From Catonia carolina (taxonomy: Eukaryota > Arthropoda > Insecta > Hemiptera > Achilidae), in assembly GCA_035578175.1 (NCBI GenBank), contig JAQMRL010000010.1:34790784-34854783 (forward strand): a DNA stretch of 64,000 nt, in the 5' to 3' direction. This document shows, in pieces, positions 33,581 to 43,874 of the stretch (position 1 is its first letter; every line of letters starts with the position of its first letter). The notes under the pieces are model-generated. The model ran no database searches and was not told the origin of the DNA. It saw only the letters and a program-made list of their open reading frames with translations. A program made the translations under genes and the position numbers.

Positions 33581-34879
33581 GACGAAAAGATTATTTCTTT
33601 TTGTTTCAGATGTTTCGAAATTTACCTATTAACTGAAGTTTTTTTTGAGTTTCGGTAACAGTAAATTGATAGAAAATGATCTCCAATGGTTAAAGACTGA
33701 GGAAAGATATTTGTGTTAACTTCTTTCCTGCACAATTTCAGTTTGTATAAGCAATCTAAAATTGTATTCTTCATGATTATAATTATCTTCATATAATTGT
33801 AATTAGACTAGTCAAATAGATGTTATATATTTTTATGGAAAATTTTCGAATATTAAGTTAATGTGTTCAATTATTGAAGTATTTTGCCTTTTTTAAGTTA
33901 AATAAACGTCAACAAATTTTTCACAATTATTTTTGTTCAACCAGCTTCTTCCCTAAACAAATAATGTTCGATGTCTTGAGCAGCAAACAAATATAGAACA
34001 AACATGTCAACCATAAACGACAATTACTAAATGGCAGACTGAAACAATTGTAAAAACTTTTTACTAACGATCAAAATTGCCCATACTTCGAAACTCTTAA
34101 CGTACAAGCCAATGCTTCAATCGATCTGAATGTATGGTAGCCAGATTAATGGTGCAGCAAATTCGTCAGTCATTTCACAAAAAATACTTTCCAAAGTAAA
34201 TTCCTGAGACTCATTACTAATTCCTCAAGTTTATTTATATAAAAAATACACGATTTCTTACGAGTCCCTTACATTAACGACACATTTCAGGAATTTCGTC
34301 GTAGGTTTCTGAAGCCTGCCTCTGGGCAGGCTTGAAAATTATACAGTCTGAAGAAGGTTCAACTTTCCTCCGTCAATCCTGTCATGCCAACAGTTAATTA
34401 TTATTTACTTTTAAATTTGCTGGTTGTAATTAAAGGTCATAGTAACAAAAAAAATTTAAAAAAAATTTCTATACGAATTTAGTTAGAAAACATTTTTTGA
34501 AATAATCTTATTTAAAAAAAGTGTTATATTTCTGATGTAGACGTACCAAAGCTAATTCAATTTTCCTTTGACAACACAACAAACCAATAGAATATTTCGA
34601 ATTCACAGTGTTTTTATTTGTCGCTAAAACAACGGTAAAATTTTCGCTCTTCAAATTCATGAAGTAATATTGTTTACCAATCAAATAGTAAAACCGAATC
34701 ATTTTAAATCCTCTATTCAGTACAATGCTCAAAAGTAAACTAATTTGTTTTTAAGACCAAAAAAATTGTGATAATATTAAATTACACAATAAATGTCTAC
34801 TATACAGGTTTAATAGTTTATCTGACCTAATAGTAAAATATTACAGTAAAAATCCAAAAACTAAATTGATAAAACACTT
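33581..34879. other. AT-rich unassigned region with a strong hairpin
   Basis: The 9-bp perfect stem AAGCCTGCC / GGCAGGCTT with a TCTG loop at 34312-34333 is the only GC-rich structure here. The 74-codon minus-strand frame at 34508-34732 is unrecognised. Confidence 0.4.
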
Positions 34880-35240
34880 TTTAGGTATAAGTTACCTAAA
34901 AATTCACGCAAAACTAAATTACAAACTACATCTAAATTAATCATTTACACCTCCTACCTTCGACCGATATAGAGCTATGCCAGTCAGCTTTAAAGCTGTG
35001 CAAAACCGTCGGTATTAGCAAAAATTCAGCGTTTTCAATCAAAGCTTTTGCGGAGGATAGTTAACGTCCCCTATTATGTAACCAATAAAACTCTACACTC
35101 AGACCTAAGCGTACCCTTCATAAATGACGTTTTCTTAAAACGCTATACAAAATTTAGGAAGAAACTCGTGAACCACCATAACCCATTGATCTCAATTCTG
35201 GCTACGCAAACTCTCCCAAGAATTGACTGTAATTGACTTT
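34880..35240 (+). pseudogene. Jockey-like LINE RT C-terminal fragment
   Basis: One frame reads RPI, stop, SYASQL, stop, SCAKPSVLAKIQRFQSKLL near 34964-35048; both stops replace the expected Trp. It continues through the open frame 35048-35236 as RRIVNVPYYVTNKTLHSDL. The LR.IVNAPWYV.N..LH.DL motif is diagnostic of the Jockey clade. It lacks the catalytic domain and carries at least two nonsense changes. Confidence 0.8.
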
Positions 35241-35832
35241 CATTACAGTGTTTTAAATGCCACACTTATCTATTCATGTCGGAGTTCTGTCACTGAACAG
35301 AAACATTCACTGATTGTTTCTAACAGATTGTGAATTTTCTAAATAAAGAGAGAAAAGCTTATATAAAGAAAAGGTATTAGTTAAAATAGAGATATTACAG
35401 TGCAAACTGTATTTGAATATGTATTAAAATGAATTATTGTAATGATATAAGTACGAAAGTATTTTAATAGAAGGAGAAACTAACGCAGTTCAGCCAACAA
35501 GACAGCCAAGAGATTAAGACTGAATAATAAGTTTGTTTACTGCACAATGTTTACAAATTAAACGCTTAAGTACAGAGGTTACTGTTTTAGGACAATAGAC
35601 TTTTTTTATTTGCTTACTGTTACATCACTATCTGCTTAATTTATTTGAACAATAAGTAATTAATATGGAAAAGGGAGTGAAAAGTAAAATAAATCTAACA
35701 TCCAATGATTTTTGACATCTGTGATATTTACAAGAAAAATTAAATAAATAAATAAAAATAAGAAAAATAAAAAATAATGTTACGCTAAATTTTATTTAGA
35801 GTATCTAATTAATTAATTAGAGTATAGTAATT
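35241..35832. other. AT-rich unassigned spacer
   Basis: Possibly contains the Jockey 3' UTR at its start; no poly-A boundary is clear. Confidence 0.35.
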
Positions 35833-35845
35833 AATAATATTAGTT

Positions 35846-36234
35846 CATTGCCCGTAACAGGCAGTAGTAGTGTTTTTGCACTCGATCTGCTAATTCCAGG
35901 GCTACAAAAAATAGTTCTGTTTCTTACCACACGGTCAGACAATTGCGTTACTGAAGCATTTAAGAACAGAAGAGTTAGAGGTGTAAAAAACACTAGTCAG
36001 TTATATCCTCTGAAAGTAATGAATTTCATTATACAACCAGACTCTATGGTGAACGAAGTGAAGGTGTCGTTGCAGGGTGGAAAATAAATGTGCTTTACAG
36101 AAGGCCTGGCATGCTGATAAGCATACTTTTCTACTCAGTGAGGAAGGCTATGGTAACAACCTCACTCCTCGTTTTACTTAATAAAACTTCTAGAGGTTTA
36201 AACCAGCCTTTCAGCTGATGACCTTAACAACAAC
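35846..36234 (+). mobile_element. Retroposon B, complete copy with 13-bp target duplication
   Basis: Flanked by AATAATATTAGTT (35833-35845) and AATAATACTAGTT (36235-36247). It starts CATTGCCCGTAACAGGCAG and ends GATGACCTTAACAACAAC, so the element is about 389 bp. An internal GGTTTAAACC resembles a polymerase III B box but lies near the 3' end. An inner 79-codon frame is not conserved among copies. This copy defines the family boundaries. Confidence 0.9.
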
Positions 36235-36247
36235 AATAATACTAGTT

Positions 36248-36884
36248 ACTTGTTTTGTAAATTAAATAAACTAAATATAATGTACTAGTAAGTAAACAGT
36301 ATCTTTAAGAAATGCTTAAAATAACTTTACATAATTAATAAAGTTTTTAATCAGTGGCAATAAACAAATTCAGTGGCATGAATCAAACCTTCTATAAAAA
36401 TAAAATACTAAATAAAACTACAAGGTTTACGATTTAAAAGTTCTCAGAACATTCTAGAATTCTTTGAAATAATAATAATTATAGCATACAAATTTTTAAG
36501 ATAATCCTATTGATATAAACTTATATAATCAAAATTTAATTTTTTATAAATATGTGATAAACATTTATTTTAAATTGACTAGTTAAAGAAATTGCACAAT
36601 ATGTCTCCTTAAATTGACAAATGAATCGAAATATATAAATGAATAATAAATGAAACTATAAACACGTAACTCGTACAACTCTGACAGTCGTGAACCGCAT
36701 TCAACTGTTTATGTGCTAAAAATATAATATAAAGGAAAATATTTAAAATTGCTTAAATTGGTTTTTTAAATATAAATAAAGTCACGTTTTATTTTAAGAT
36801 TTATTTATGATAGAATTATAGATACTCTCAATATTATTTAAATTATTTATTAAAAATTGAACGATTATTTTTTTGAAATAGGCT
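36248..36884. other. AT-rich unassigned spacer
   Basis: Nothing recognised. Confidence 0.4.
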
Positions 36885-37500
36885 AAACAGTTGTAAACAC
36901 TACAAAACAGTTGTTCTCCCAGAGGCGCTTTACGCCGGTAAAATTATTTTCCATATTAAGAATGAAGCTAACACTGACCAACTTCTTAAAATAGAACGCA
37001 GAATTATCAGAACTTGCCTTAACAAGAATTATTTAAAAAATGGGGTATGGCGAACCCTTCTAATGGAACTGTTTATAAGGAAATTGATCCGATTATTGAT
37101 GAAGAATGAATGATGCATGATGAAGAAAAGGAGGGTTTCCTACTTTTTCCACATTTTAAGAATGCCAAATGACAGAATCTTGAAACAACTGATCCTCAGG
37201 AACTCGATAATGAAGATTACGGGAAGATACATCTATGAGATTAAGAGTGATCTCAATGAAATTGGACTGGCAATTGAAGACGCGTTTGACAGGGAAAAAT
37301 AAATAGTACTCTCAAATCACGCAGATTTTATTGGGGAAAAGCAGAAAGACGCACGGTGGAGGTTACAGATGTGATAAGGAAACAAAGATCGGACCGTCTC
37401 AAAAAGTACTGGCAAAATCGAAAGGCTAGACCAATACGTTTCCGAAGAACGCTAGAAAATGATTGGCTTAGTGGTCCAATGTGGCCTTAAAAAACATTGT
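36885..37500 (+). pseudogene. LINE reverse-transcriptase C-terminus (second RTE-like lineage)
   Basis: Frames read VLPEALYAGKIIFHIKNEAN near 36910, LLKIERRIIRTCLNKNYLKN near 36983, then the open frame 37117-37302 with KKRRVSYFFHILRMPNDRIL and KQLI. The pattern LY..E, then KIERKILR, then RKRRL.FFGHI.RM...RL.K. is typical of another common insect endonuclease-RT lineage, different from the one with EMRFLR/GCTR. Frameshifts near 37090 and a stop at 37300 inactivate it. Confidence 0.75.
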
Positions 37501-37530
37501 AATAAAATTTATTTTTAAATTAATAAGGAA

Positions 37531-37836
37531 CCTGTATTGGTAAAGGCTCGTCGCAAATCAGCTATTTAAAAGCTGATTTTCAGAGAAAAAGGTTCGTGGT
37601 TCAAATCTTAGTAAAGGTACTTTTACACAGGTCTGAATACTAGACAAAGATTAACGGTGTACTTTGATGGTTGGGGTTTAATTAATTAATTACTGTCTCA
37701 GGAATAGTCGGCCTGAGTGAGCACAAGACTACATCTCAAATACACGTCATACATAATATCATCTTCATCTCATTGGGTCATGAGGTTGCTGATTGTTCTT
37801 AAATTTAACAGAATGTAACGAACTAAAAAGGATTAA
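37531..37836 (+). mobile_element. SINE D copy 2
   Basis: Decayed head (GGTAAAGGCTCGTCGC), B box GGTTCAAATC near 37598, TACTTTGATGGTTGGGG near 37660, CTCATTGGGTCATG near 37777. Aligns with the other D copies along its length. Confidence 0.85.
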
Positions 37837-37865
37837 AAAAATTGATAATGGATTGAGTGTAACTG

Positions 37866-37990
37866 CAAGTTCAAGATATGACCCTGTCCTTGAGGACTGA
37901 AAGGATGTGGATGACTAGTGAATGGAAGGGTGGCTTAGAAGGGACGAGGCCCGCGGAGTCAAAAATAATCGTTTTACTACTGTAGCTGTT
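37866..37990 (+). repeat. Dispersed repeat G, copy 1
   Basis: CCTTGAGGACTGAAAGGATG, CTTAGAAGGGACGAGGCC and GGAGTCAAAAATAATCG recur in the same order at 41508-41605. Family not recognised. Confidence 0.6.
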
Positions 37991-39839
37991 GTCATAATTC
38001 CATACCATATAAAGTAAATACTAACGAAAATGGGGCAAACTGATAATTATTAGGTATTTAATTGATTAGTATACGTTAGATCACCATGGGTAAAGTTTGA
38101 TCTCGTCAGTTGTTATTTACTATGTAAAACTATTTACAACCATAAAATTAATACTTTCTACCATAAATTTATAGTACATTTTATTTTAATCCAATATAAT
38201 TCGTTTATATATTAGAAAACATTTTTTATAGTAGGAACGAAGTTGAGTTTTTCAAATGTTGAAGTAATTCCGATCAACAAATTTATTAGGTACTGCAAAA
38301 CTCAAAAGATATTCGGTCACAAAAGTTTTATGTTATTTGGTAAAAGTAAGTTTAAAATTTACTTCGTGAAATAATATTAGATAGATTGTTATTATTAATA
38401 TTTTAAAACCTTTAAATGAGGTTAGAAATTTAATACACAATATAATAATACTTTGTAATGACAAAATATTTACGTTATGACTAGTATTCATTGTCATTGA
38501 ATAACTTTTTCAATATTTACGATTGAACCCGATCTGCTTTATTATTTTTGAGTAAATACACAAAAATTTATGGTAAATAATGATTTAAAAAATATTTATA
38601 AAAATATCATCAATGCTCCTCTTTCAAAACATCACAGAAAAATTAATAATGTTACTTATTATTTTTACGTGTATTGTATTTCATAATTTTAGTAATTAAA
38701 TAATATATGATACAATAATACAAAATTATATACAATTTGTTTAGGAACTAATTGTCACAACAAGTTCTATTGGTCGTGGTTAAGGACTTTTGTAAATATT
38801 TGACAAAGTATTTACAAATATGTTAGAATTATATGGATGAAATATAATTGGCTGACCTTATGGTAAGGTCACGAAAGTACTACCTACGACTTTTTAATCA
38901 GTGCTCTTACAATTTTTTACCATACTCTGGTTGTTTTTATAATTAATTTATAATAAATATAAATTTTATACGGTGATTCGTGTGGTAAAATATTTTATAA
39001 ATAATTATTATGTATGACTTAAGAAATATATTTTTGATATATTAGATTATTTTTCCATTCAATTTCTAAACTTTTCTCATTATATTTTATATATAGCCAT
39101 ATGAATAAATTAATTAATTGATAAATAATATTTGATACTTAATAATAGTATTATTATTCACATGACATCAGCGTGTTTATAAAATGCAATTCAATAACGG
39201 GTTGTGAATTTTACTAAAATTTTTAAACTACATTTTAATCAAAAAGACAAATAAATTCTGTTAATAATAAAAACATATAAAATTCTATAGCTTAAGGATA
39301 CCTTTAAATTAATTGATAAGTAGTTTATTAAATTAATCGAAAATGCCGGTAAATTTACATTCCATAAAATAGGGGTTTTTCTGAAAGTATAAACTTTTGG
39401 TTTTTAATTAATTTTGTGTGCCCTCGTTCACCGGTAATTTACAATATGTAAAACAATTTTTGTTCCTTCGTTATTAATTAAAAAAGTTATGCAAATAAAT
39501 ATTTTATATACGAGAGACATAATCAACTATTTCTGGAAGCTTGTTAAAAGTTCGAAAAAAAATCTGCAGTTCTTTTATCACAATGACATATTGCATATTT
39601 AATTTCTGTAATTTTTTACTTGTTTATTAATTTTGTTTAAACCCCTTTTAGATGTTCATGTTACAATAGTAACGTTTCTATCTCAATTTCAATAAAATAA
39701 GAAAGACATGTGACAAAATAATTTCTAATGAATAAATAATTTTTAAATCACTTACAATATTGATGTACAAATGATAATGCAAAAAGTATAGATGCCGCAA
39801 ACAAATTTCCGTCTGTAAGGTTTTTCATATTGACAACGA
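37991..39839. other. Long AT-rich unassigned region
   Basis: No repeats or coding sequence recognised over about 1.8 kb. With 45.0-46.9 kb it is the longest stretch without recognised mobile elements. Confidence 0.4.
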
Positions 39840-39990
39840 AGAAAGAGCTACCGTAAATTCACACACATAACCTCGAACCAGACGGTATGGTTCGCTCCGT
39901 CCCGCAAACTGACAGCTGCTTTAATCTGCCACTAGATGGCACCACACTTCTCTGACGTCATATTAGTATATCCCCACTACTATCATGTTT
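39840..39990. promoter_or_regulatory. Candidate regulatory segment with CTCF-like and CRE motifs
   Basis: A small non-AT-rich island. CCACTAGATGGCAC at 39929-39942 fits the core CTCF consensus CCASYAGRKGGCRS at every position. A perfect CRE palindrome TGACGTCA lies at 39953-39960, and GACAGCTGC (E-box CAGCTG) at 39911. It is about 420 bp before the CpG-rich segment. The motifs are seen directly; any activity is inferred. Confidence 0.4.
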
Positions 39991-40384
39991 ACCAACATAA
40001 TACATCAAAATTTACCGAAGGTAAATATCATTTTATTTTATCGCTTTGATGCATGTTGTATTTTATTGAAACTAAAGATATATAAAATAAAAATGCCACA
40101 GCAACCATATTACTAAGAACCACAAAATAAAACTTTTAAAATGTAAGAAAATTTTCAGTGTTTTAAAAAAAAATTTAAATCGTGTGTAAATTGTAATTTA
40201 TAGTACCTAATTTTATAAAGAAGAAACCTTTTTTATTTGTTTATATGAGGTAATTTCAGAATGACCCAACATATTTAAAAATTTGTTCTGTATTGGAAAG
40301 AAGGCTTACAGGTTTTTGAGTAACATAGACTAGACAACTGTCACCGGATGGCGACATTAAGTGGCGAGTTAAAACCTTAAATTT
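39991..40384. other. AT-rich spacer before CpG-rich segment
   Basis: Becomes less AT-rich toward 40330-40384. Nothing recognised. Confidence 0.35.
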
Positions 40385-40915
40385 TTGGTGGCCTTGAAAA
40401 GGGTCGACAAGCGGTGGTCGTCTTGGAGAAGCGTCGGTCTTAGTCGTCGTGACGGTCGGAGGCTGGGCGACACGGCGTGTCGTTATCCAGCGAAGACGTC
40501 ATCTTCTCTCCTCGCAGTAGTGCGTCGATGGCTGCTTCGTCGGATCCGGTGCTCGGTCGAGGCTCCGCTGTGGGCATCGCTCGCGACAGCGGGTGTTGAC
40601 GGTCCGGTCGACGGCTTACGGTGTCGGGTAGGCGAGCGGAAACATCATATTTACGGGGTCGTCGATGAGCCCTCGCTATAGTCCGGTAGCTGTGTGCGGT
40701 TGGTGGACGTCTTGTCTCCTGACTGGATCGGAATTGAATCTCTTGGCTCATTGCAGCGCTCTTTTCATAGTCACCGAGAGCGCTGTGGTATTGGTGTTGA
40801 CCTTTGCTACAAAGGCCTCTATCGGTACGCCGCTACAGGCCTAACGCCCCTTTCGGAACTATTGACGGTTCTCTCTGTCACTTCGGAAGCTTTGTAGCCG
40901 GCCGCACAGTACTTA
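40385..40915. other. CpG-rich segment of about 530 bp, function unknown
   Basis: The only extended GC- and CpG-rich interval in the window, dense with GTCG, GCG and CGAC words, bounded sharply on both sides by AT-rich DNA. Open frames exist on both strands (40385-40681 plus, 40440-40751 minus, 40694-40897 plus). This is expected where GC content is high; none matches a protein I recognise and all lack an upstream context. Candidates are the promoter and first exon of a host gene or the 5' region of an unrecognised retroelement. No PBS, LTR or endonuclease motif was found. Confidence 0.5.
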
Positions 40916-41507
40916 ATCAAAGGTGACGACGGTGACACAACATTACGTCATTTTTTAATTTTGAAACAAATCGGTTGGTTAAATGATATCACCATATTTT
41001 ATTTGTTTTGAAAAGTTAGTTGGAAATGGTTAGTTTTCCATATTTTCTATGTCCTACAACAATTCAATTTTATTCTATTGTACACAATGTACAATAATGT
41101 GCATAATACACAATGTTCTATTGTACACAGTGCTTTGTTTTATACACTCTGGTATAATACAATACGATATCAGGTACGGTACAGTTAGGTCTACCACCCT
41201 CCAATTTGCATTCAATCCCTTACTCTTTTCTTTTTCCAAAAGTTTTGAAAATTATTAACAGGACAGATATCAAAAAAATTATGCTACATGCAATATCTGC
41301 ATAGAAACTAAACTTTCCAAAAATTAAAAAAACTGTACCATTTTTTAAAAAGTAGATCGACCCTACTTTTTTCTTATAACACAGATTCGCTGGTGAATAG
41401 TTTTAACCATTTTTAAGCTAAATTTTATTTTGGTTTCATTGAAAAAGGAAAATTAAATCTACCTTCCAGGAAATGTTATCAACTTCCTAGAGTGTTCACA
41501 AGCTCAA
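40916..41507. other. Unassigned region with short GTACACA repeats
   Basis: TATTGTACACAATGTACAAT near 41076 and TATTGTACACAGTG near 41116 form a small cluster of related inverted and direct motifs. Otherwise nothing recognised. Confidence 0.4.
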
Positions 41508-41605
41508 GCTTTACCCTTGTCCTTGAGATCTGAAAGGATGTATGGTTTAGAAGAGACGATACGTGCGGAATCAAAAATAATGGTTTTTACTACTGTAGTT
41601 GCAGA
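41508..41605 (+). repeat. Dispersed repeat G, copy 2
   Basis: CCTTGAGATCTGAAAGGATG, TTTAGAAGAGACGA and GGAATCAAAAATAATGG match 37866-37990 in order and orientation. Confidence 0.6.
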
Positions 41606-41954
41606 CTCAATTCCAGACTATAAATATAATAACTATTTACAAAAATGATACAAACATATTGGACCGATGTAATTTTATTGAATACAGTACATTTTACACT
41701 ATAGCTCACCAACGACTAATTTTTGGTAAAAGGATTATACCATGATGTGTTTTGTTGAGACAATATTACCTGCTATCTCCATGGGACTGCACAAGTTTCA
41801 TTGAGGTTTTAAACTGACCTGTAAAGTTTCTGAGTTAACAGGTTAAAACACTTCACCAACGATATCAGTTATCAGATCAAATATCTTCTCCTCCATTGGT
41901 GGTTCAAACTGATATTAAAAAATTCCTGTTTACAGTACTACGCTAATTGGTTTT
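41606..41954. other. Unassigned spacer
   Basis: Nothing recognised. Confidence 0.4.
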
Positions 41955-42043
41955 ATTTACACAGTCATGGGATCTTTACTGTTAGACGTGATGCACTGTT
42001 AGAGTGGCTACAAAAACTGCAAATGCAACACAACACACCATTG

Positions 42044-42872
42044 CATAATTTAGTGATTTCTGTATTTTTACTATCAAAATAAGAACAAACCGGGATTTTT
42101 TTTTAAAAATTGCGACTTAAGTATGCACTTTACGACAAAAGTGTAGGCCTATTTAACATAATTTATGAGAAATTATAAAAACACCTTCTTTTTCTGACTT
42201 TCAAGGATTAGGCATCTCTGCCAGTTCCGAACCTCTCAGATCTTCCCATCTCTTTCTCGGGTGAACCAGTGATGAATGAACCAGTGGTGAACCAGATGGT
42301 CAACAGCCCCAAAGCGGATATGGAAGACATTTCTAACGGCAGAGAAGGCGGAAGAGCCTAGAGCTGCATCTTGAAGTAACTGTTCTGCAGGCTCATATGC
42401 AGTGATGTGGCAATCCCTCTAATGAGCTTAATTTGCGCAGCCCCCGTAATATGGCCAGAGGATTATCTTAACTACTGGCAAATCTCATGATGCCTCGGAT
42501 GATAAACCGGGATTTGCGGATAACATAATCAGGAGACGAACAAAGAAAAATAGATGAGGAATAACGGACACCCTTAACATAGCAACCTGGAATGCAAGAG
42601 AATTGTCGACAAAAGATGTACAATTTAAAAAAAACCATAGAACTTTTATTTCAAACTGTTTTTTTTACCGAGCTCCTAGTTTAGCGTCAATTAGTGATTT
42701 TCCCTATCGTTAAATCGTACAGAGGTTGATTTTCATTTAGCGTCATTCACTAATGATTAAAGTTAGGTTATATTTTTCATTTTATATTTCCCACTAATGA
42801 TTAAAAATAATAGGTTATATTGGTAATTATTTACATTGGCAAGAGTAAGTTGTGTGAGTGTTTTACATCAGA
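42044..42872 (-). mobile_element. Element A copy 10, interrupted by a LINE fragment
   Basis: Minus-strand copy without its 3' third. Interrupted at about 42186-42625, then CTAGTTTAGCGTCAATTAG near 42668 and GGCAAGAGTAAG near 42838. The 5' end TCTGATGTAAAACAC (reversed) finishes at 42872, flanked by A on that strand. Confidence 0.8.
42186..42625. pseudogene. Head-to-head LINE 3' end and LINE 5' end (endonuclease start)
   Basis: 42186-42265 is the minus-strand 3' tail (TTCTTTTTC, then GGATTAGGCATCTCTGCCAG, CTCGGG) shared with 3241-3330. 42380-42625 is a plus-strand 5' region with GGCCAGAGGATTATCTTAAC that ends in LNIATWNARELSTKD (42573-42617). This is the start of an AP-type endonuclease domain (TWN.R.L). 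The order matches the 3.24-3.80 kb locus. Near-duplicate AT-rich bases (AAAAACACC and AAAAAACCA) flank the insert. Confidence 0.7.
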
Positions 42873-43009
42873 TATTACAAATAATAGTGTTATAAATGGT
42901 GTGTTGTGTTGCATGTTGCATATTGCAAGTTGCAAGTTTTTGTAGGTGCGCTAACAGAGTCTGGAGCGTTTAACAGATAAGATAATTGTCATGATTTGCA
43001 TTCAACGTT

Positions 43010-43299
43010 TAAGGTTGTCTGAGAAGTTAAACGCTTTAAGTTTAGTTTACCGAGAGGTGCAGTGAGTGGGGGGAGGGTTGCCGTTTAATAATTAAAACAT
43101 TCACTTTTGTTTACTTTTTTGTGTATAATCGAATGAATAATCGATAAACTATCTTTTCAAACAAACTAAGATAATACAACTACCAGGAGTATAATTACTT
43201 TGTCTGTCATGCGCGTGTAGTAGTTATACTGACTCGAACGTTCAATTATGTAAAAATAATGCACTAGGAAAGATATAATGTATTTCACGGTTGATGAAC
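43010..43299. other. Unassigned spacer
   Basis: G-rich patch GAGTGGGGGGAGGG near 43065; nothing recognised. Confidence 0.35.
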
Positions 43300-43440
43300 T
43301 CTGCTGTTCCACGCGTTTAGACCAATCAGAACGTTTGCCACCGTTGTCAGATTGTGTGAATGTTTCAGCCTGACAAACATTACGTGCGCATGCGTATAAG
43401 AGCCGCACTAGTTCACTCGTGTCTTGCATCTCGTACTTAA
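43300..43440 (+). promoter_or_regulatory. Promoter-like cluster (CCAAT, NRF1-like, TATA)
   Basis: CCAAT at 43322-43326, NRF1-like palindromic TGCGCATGCG at 43385-43394, and TATAAG directly after at 43395-43400. A CACTAGTTCACTCGTG stretch follows where a start site would lie, and an AATAAAAT signal sits about 80 bases further on. The arrangement resembles that of the solo LTR at 28.2 kb, so a decayed LTR is as likely as a host promoter. No terminal repeats or target duplication were found. Confidence 0.4.
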
Positions 43441-43501
43441 CACATCGATTATACGACGCGTTAACATGCAATACTGTATAATAAAATCAGCTGATTGTAT
43501 G

Positions 43502-43505
<4 letters not shown>

Positions 43506-43541
<36 letters not shown>
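43506..43541. repeat. (TA)n microsatellite
   Basis: About 18 TA units adjoining SINE D copy 3. Confidence 0.95.
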
Positions 43542-43542
<1 letters not shown>

Positions 43543-43550
43543 TATAATTT

Positions 43551-43874
43551 GTTTTTGTAATCCCTAATGTGTGTACGTTGTAATCTGTTCAATTCAGAAC
43601 AATAAGCAACCCCATGACCCAATGAGATGAGGATGATGTGTATGACGTGTAAATGAGGTGTAGTCCTGTGCAGACTCAGGTCGACCATTCCTGAGAGAGT
43701 ATGGTTAATTGAACCCCAACCATCAAAGTACACCGGCTACCACTGTCTAGCATTCAAATCCGTATAAAAGTAATTACCTTTACTAGGATTTGAACCAGGA
43801 ACCTTCGTCTCCGAAAATCAGCTGTTAAACAGCTGATTCTGGCGACGACTTTACCTCTAGACCAACCCGGTGGG
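43551..43874 (-). mobile_element. SINE D copy 3, best full-length copy
   Basis: The minus-strand head CCCACCGGGTTGGTCTAGAG contains an A box (TGGTCTAGAGG). TGGTTCAAATCC, at 43785-43796 on the plus strand as its complement, is a good B box. The tRNA-like head is followed by a 240-bp body with TACTTTGATGGTTGGGGTTC, CTCTCTCAGGAATGGTCG and CTCATTGGGTCATGGGG. A CAGCTGTTTAACAGCTG hairpin lies between the boxes. It ends GGATTACAAAAACA. This copy sets the family consensus. Small frames within it are incidental. Confidence 0.9.

Larger units (their letters stand above)
41955..43005. repeat. Inverted-repeat-bounded unit enclosing element A copy 10
   Basis: ATGCAACACAACACACCAT at 42023-42041 recurs exactly inverted at 42896-42914. 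The match extends outward imperfectly for about 80-100 bp per arm: CTACAAAAACTGC pairs with GCAAGTTTTTGTAG, then CTGTTAGA with TTTAACAG. The arms are not part of element A elsewhere. The unit could be a TIR transposon that contains an element A copy, or an inverted duplication. Confidence 0.65.

Noticed and set aside
40388..40405. Histone mRNA 3' stem-loop on the minus strand (GACCCTTTTCAAGGCCACC resembles the histone consensus)
   Set aside because: Two positions of the six-base stem do not pair, and the minus-strand sequence upstream encodes no histone.
40385..40897. Overlapping frames in the CpG-rich segment as protein-coding genes
   Set aside because: Stops are AT-rich, so long frames on both strands are expected in GC-rich DNA; none resembles a known protein.
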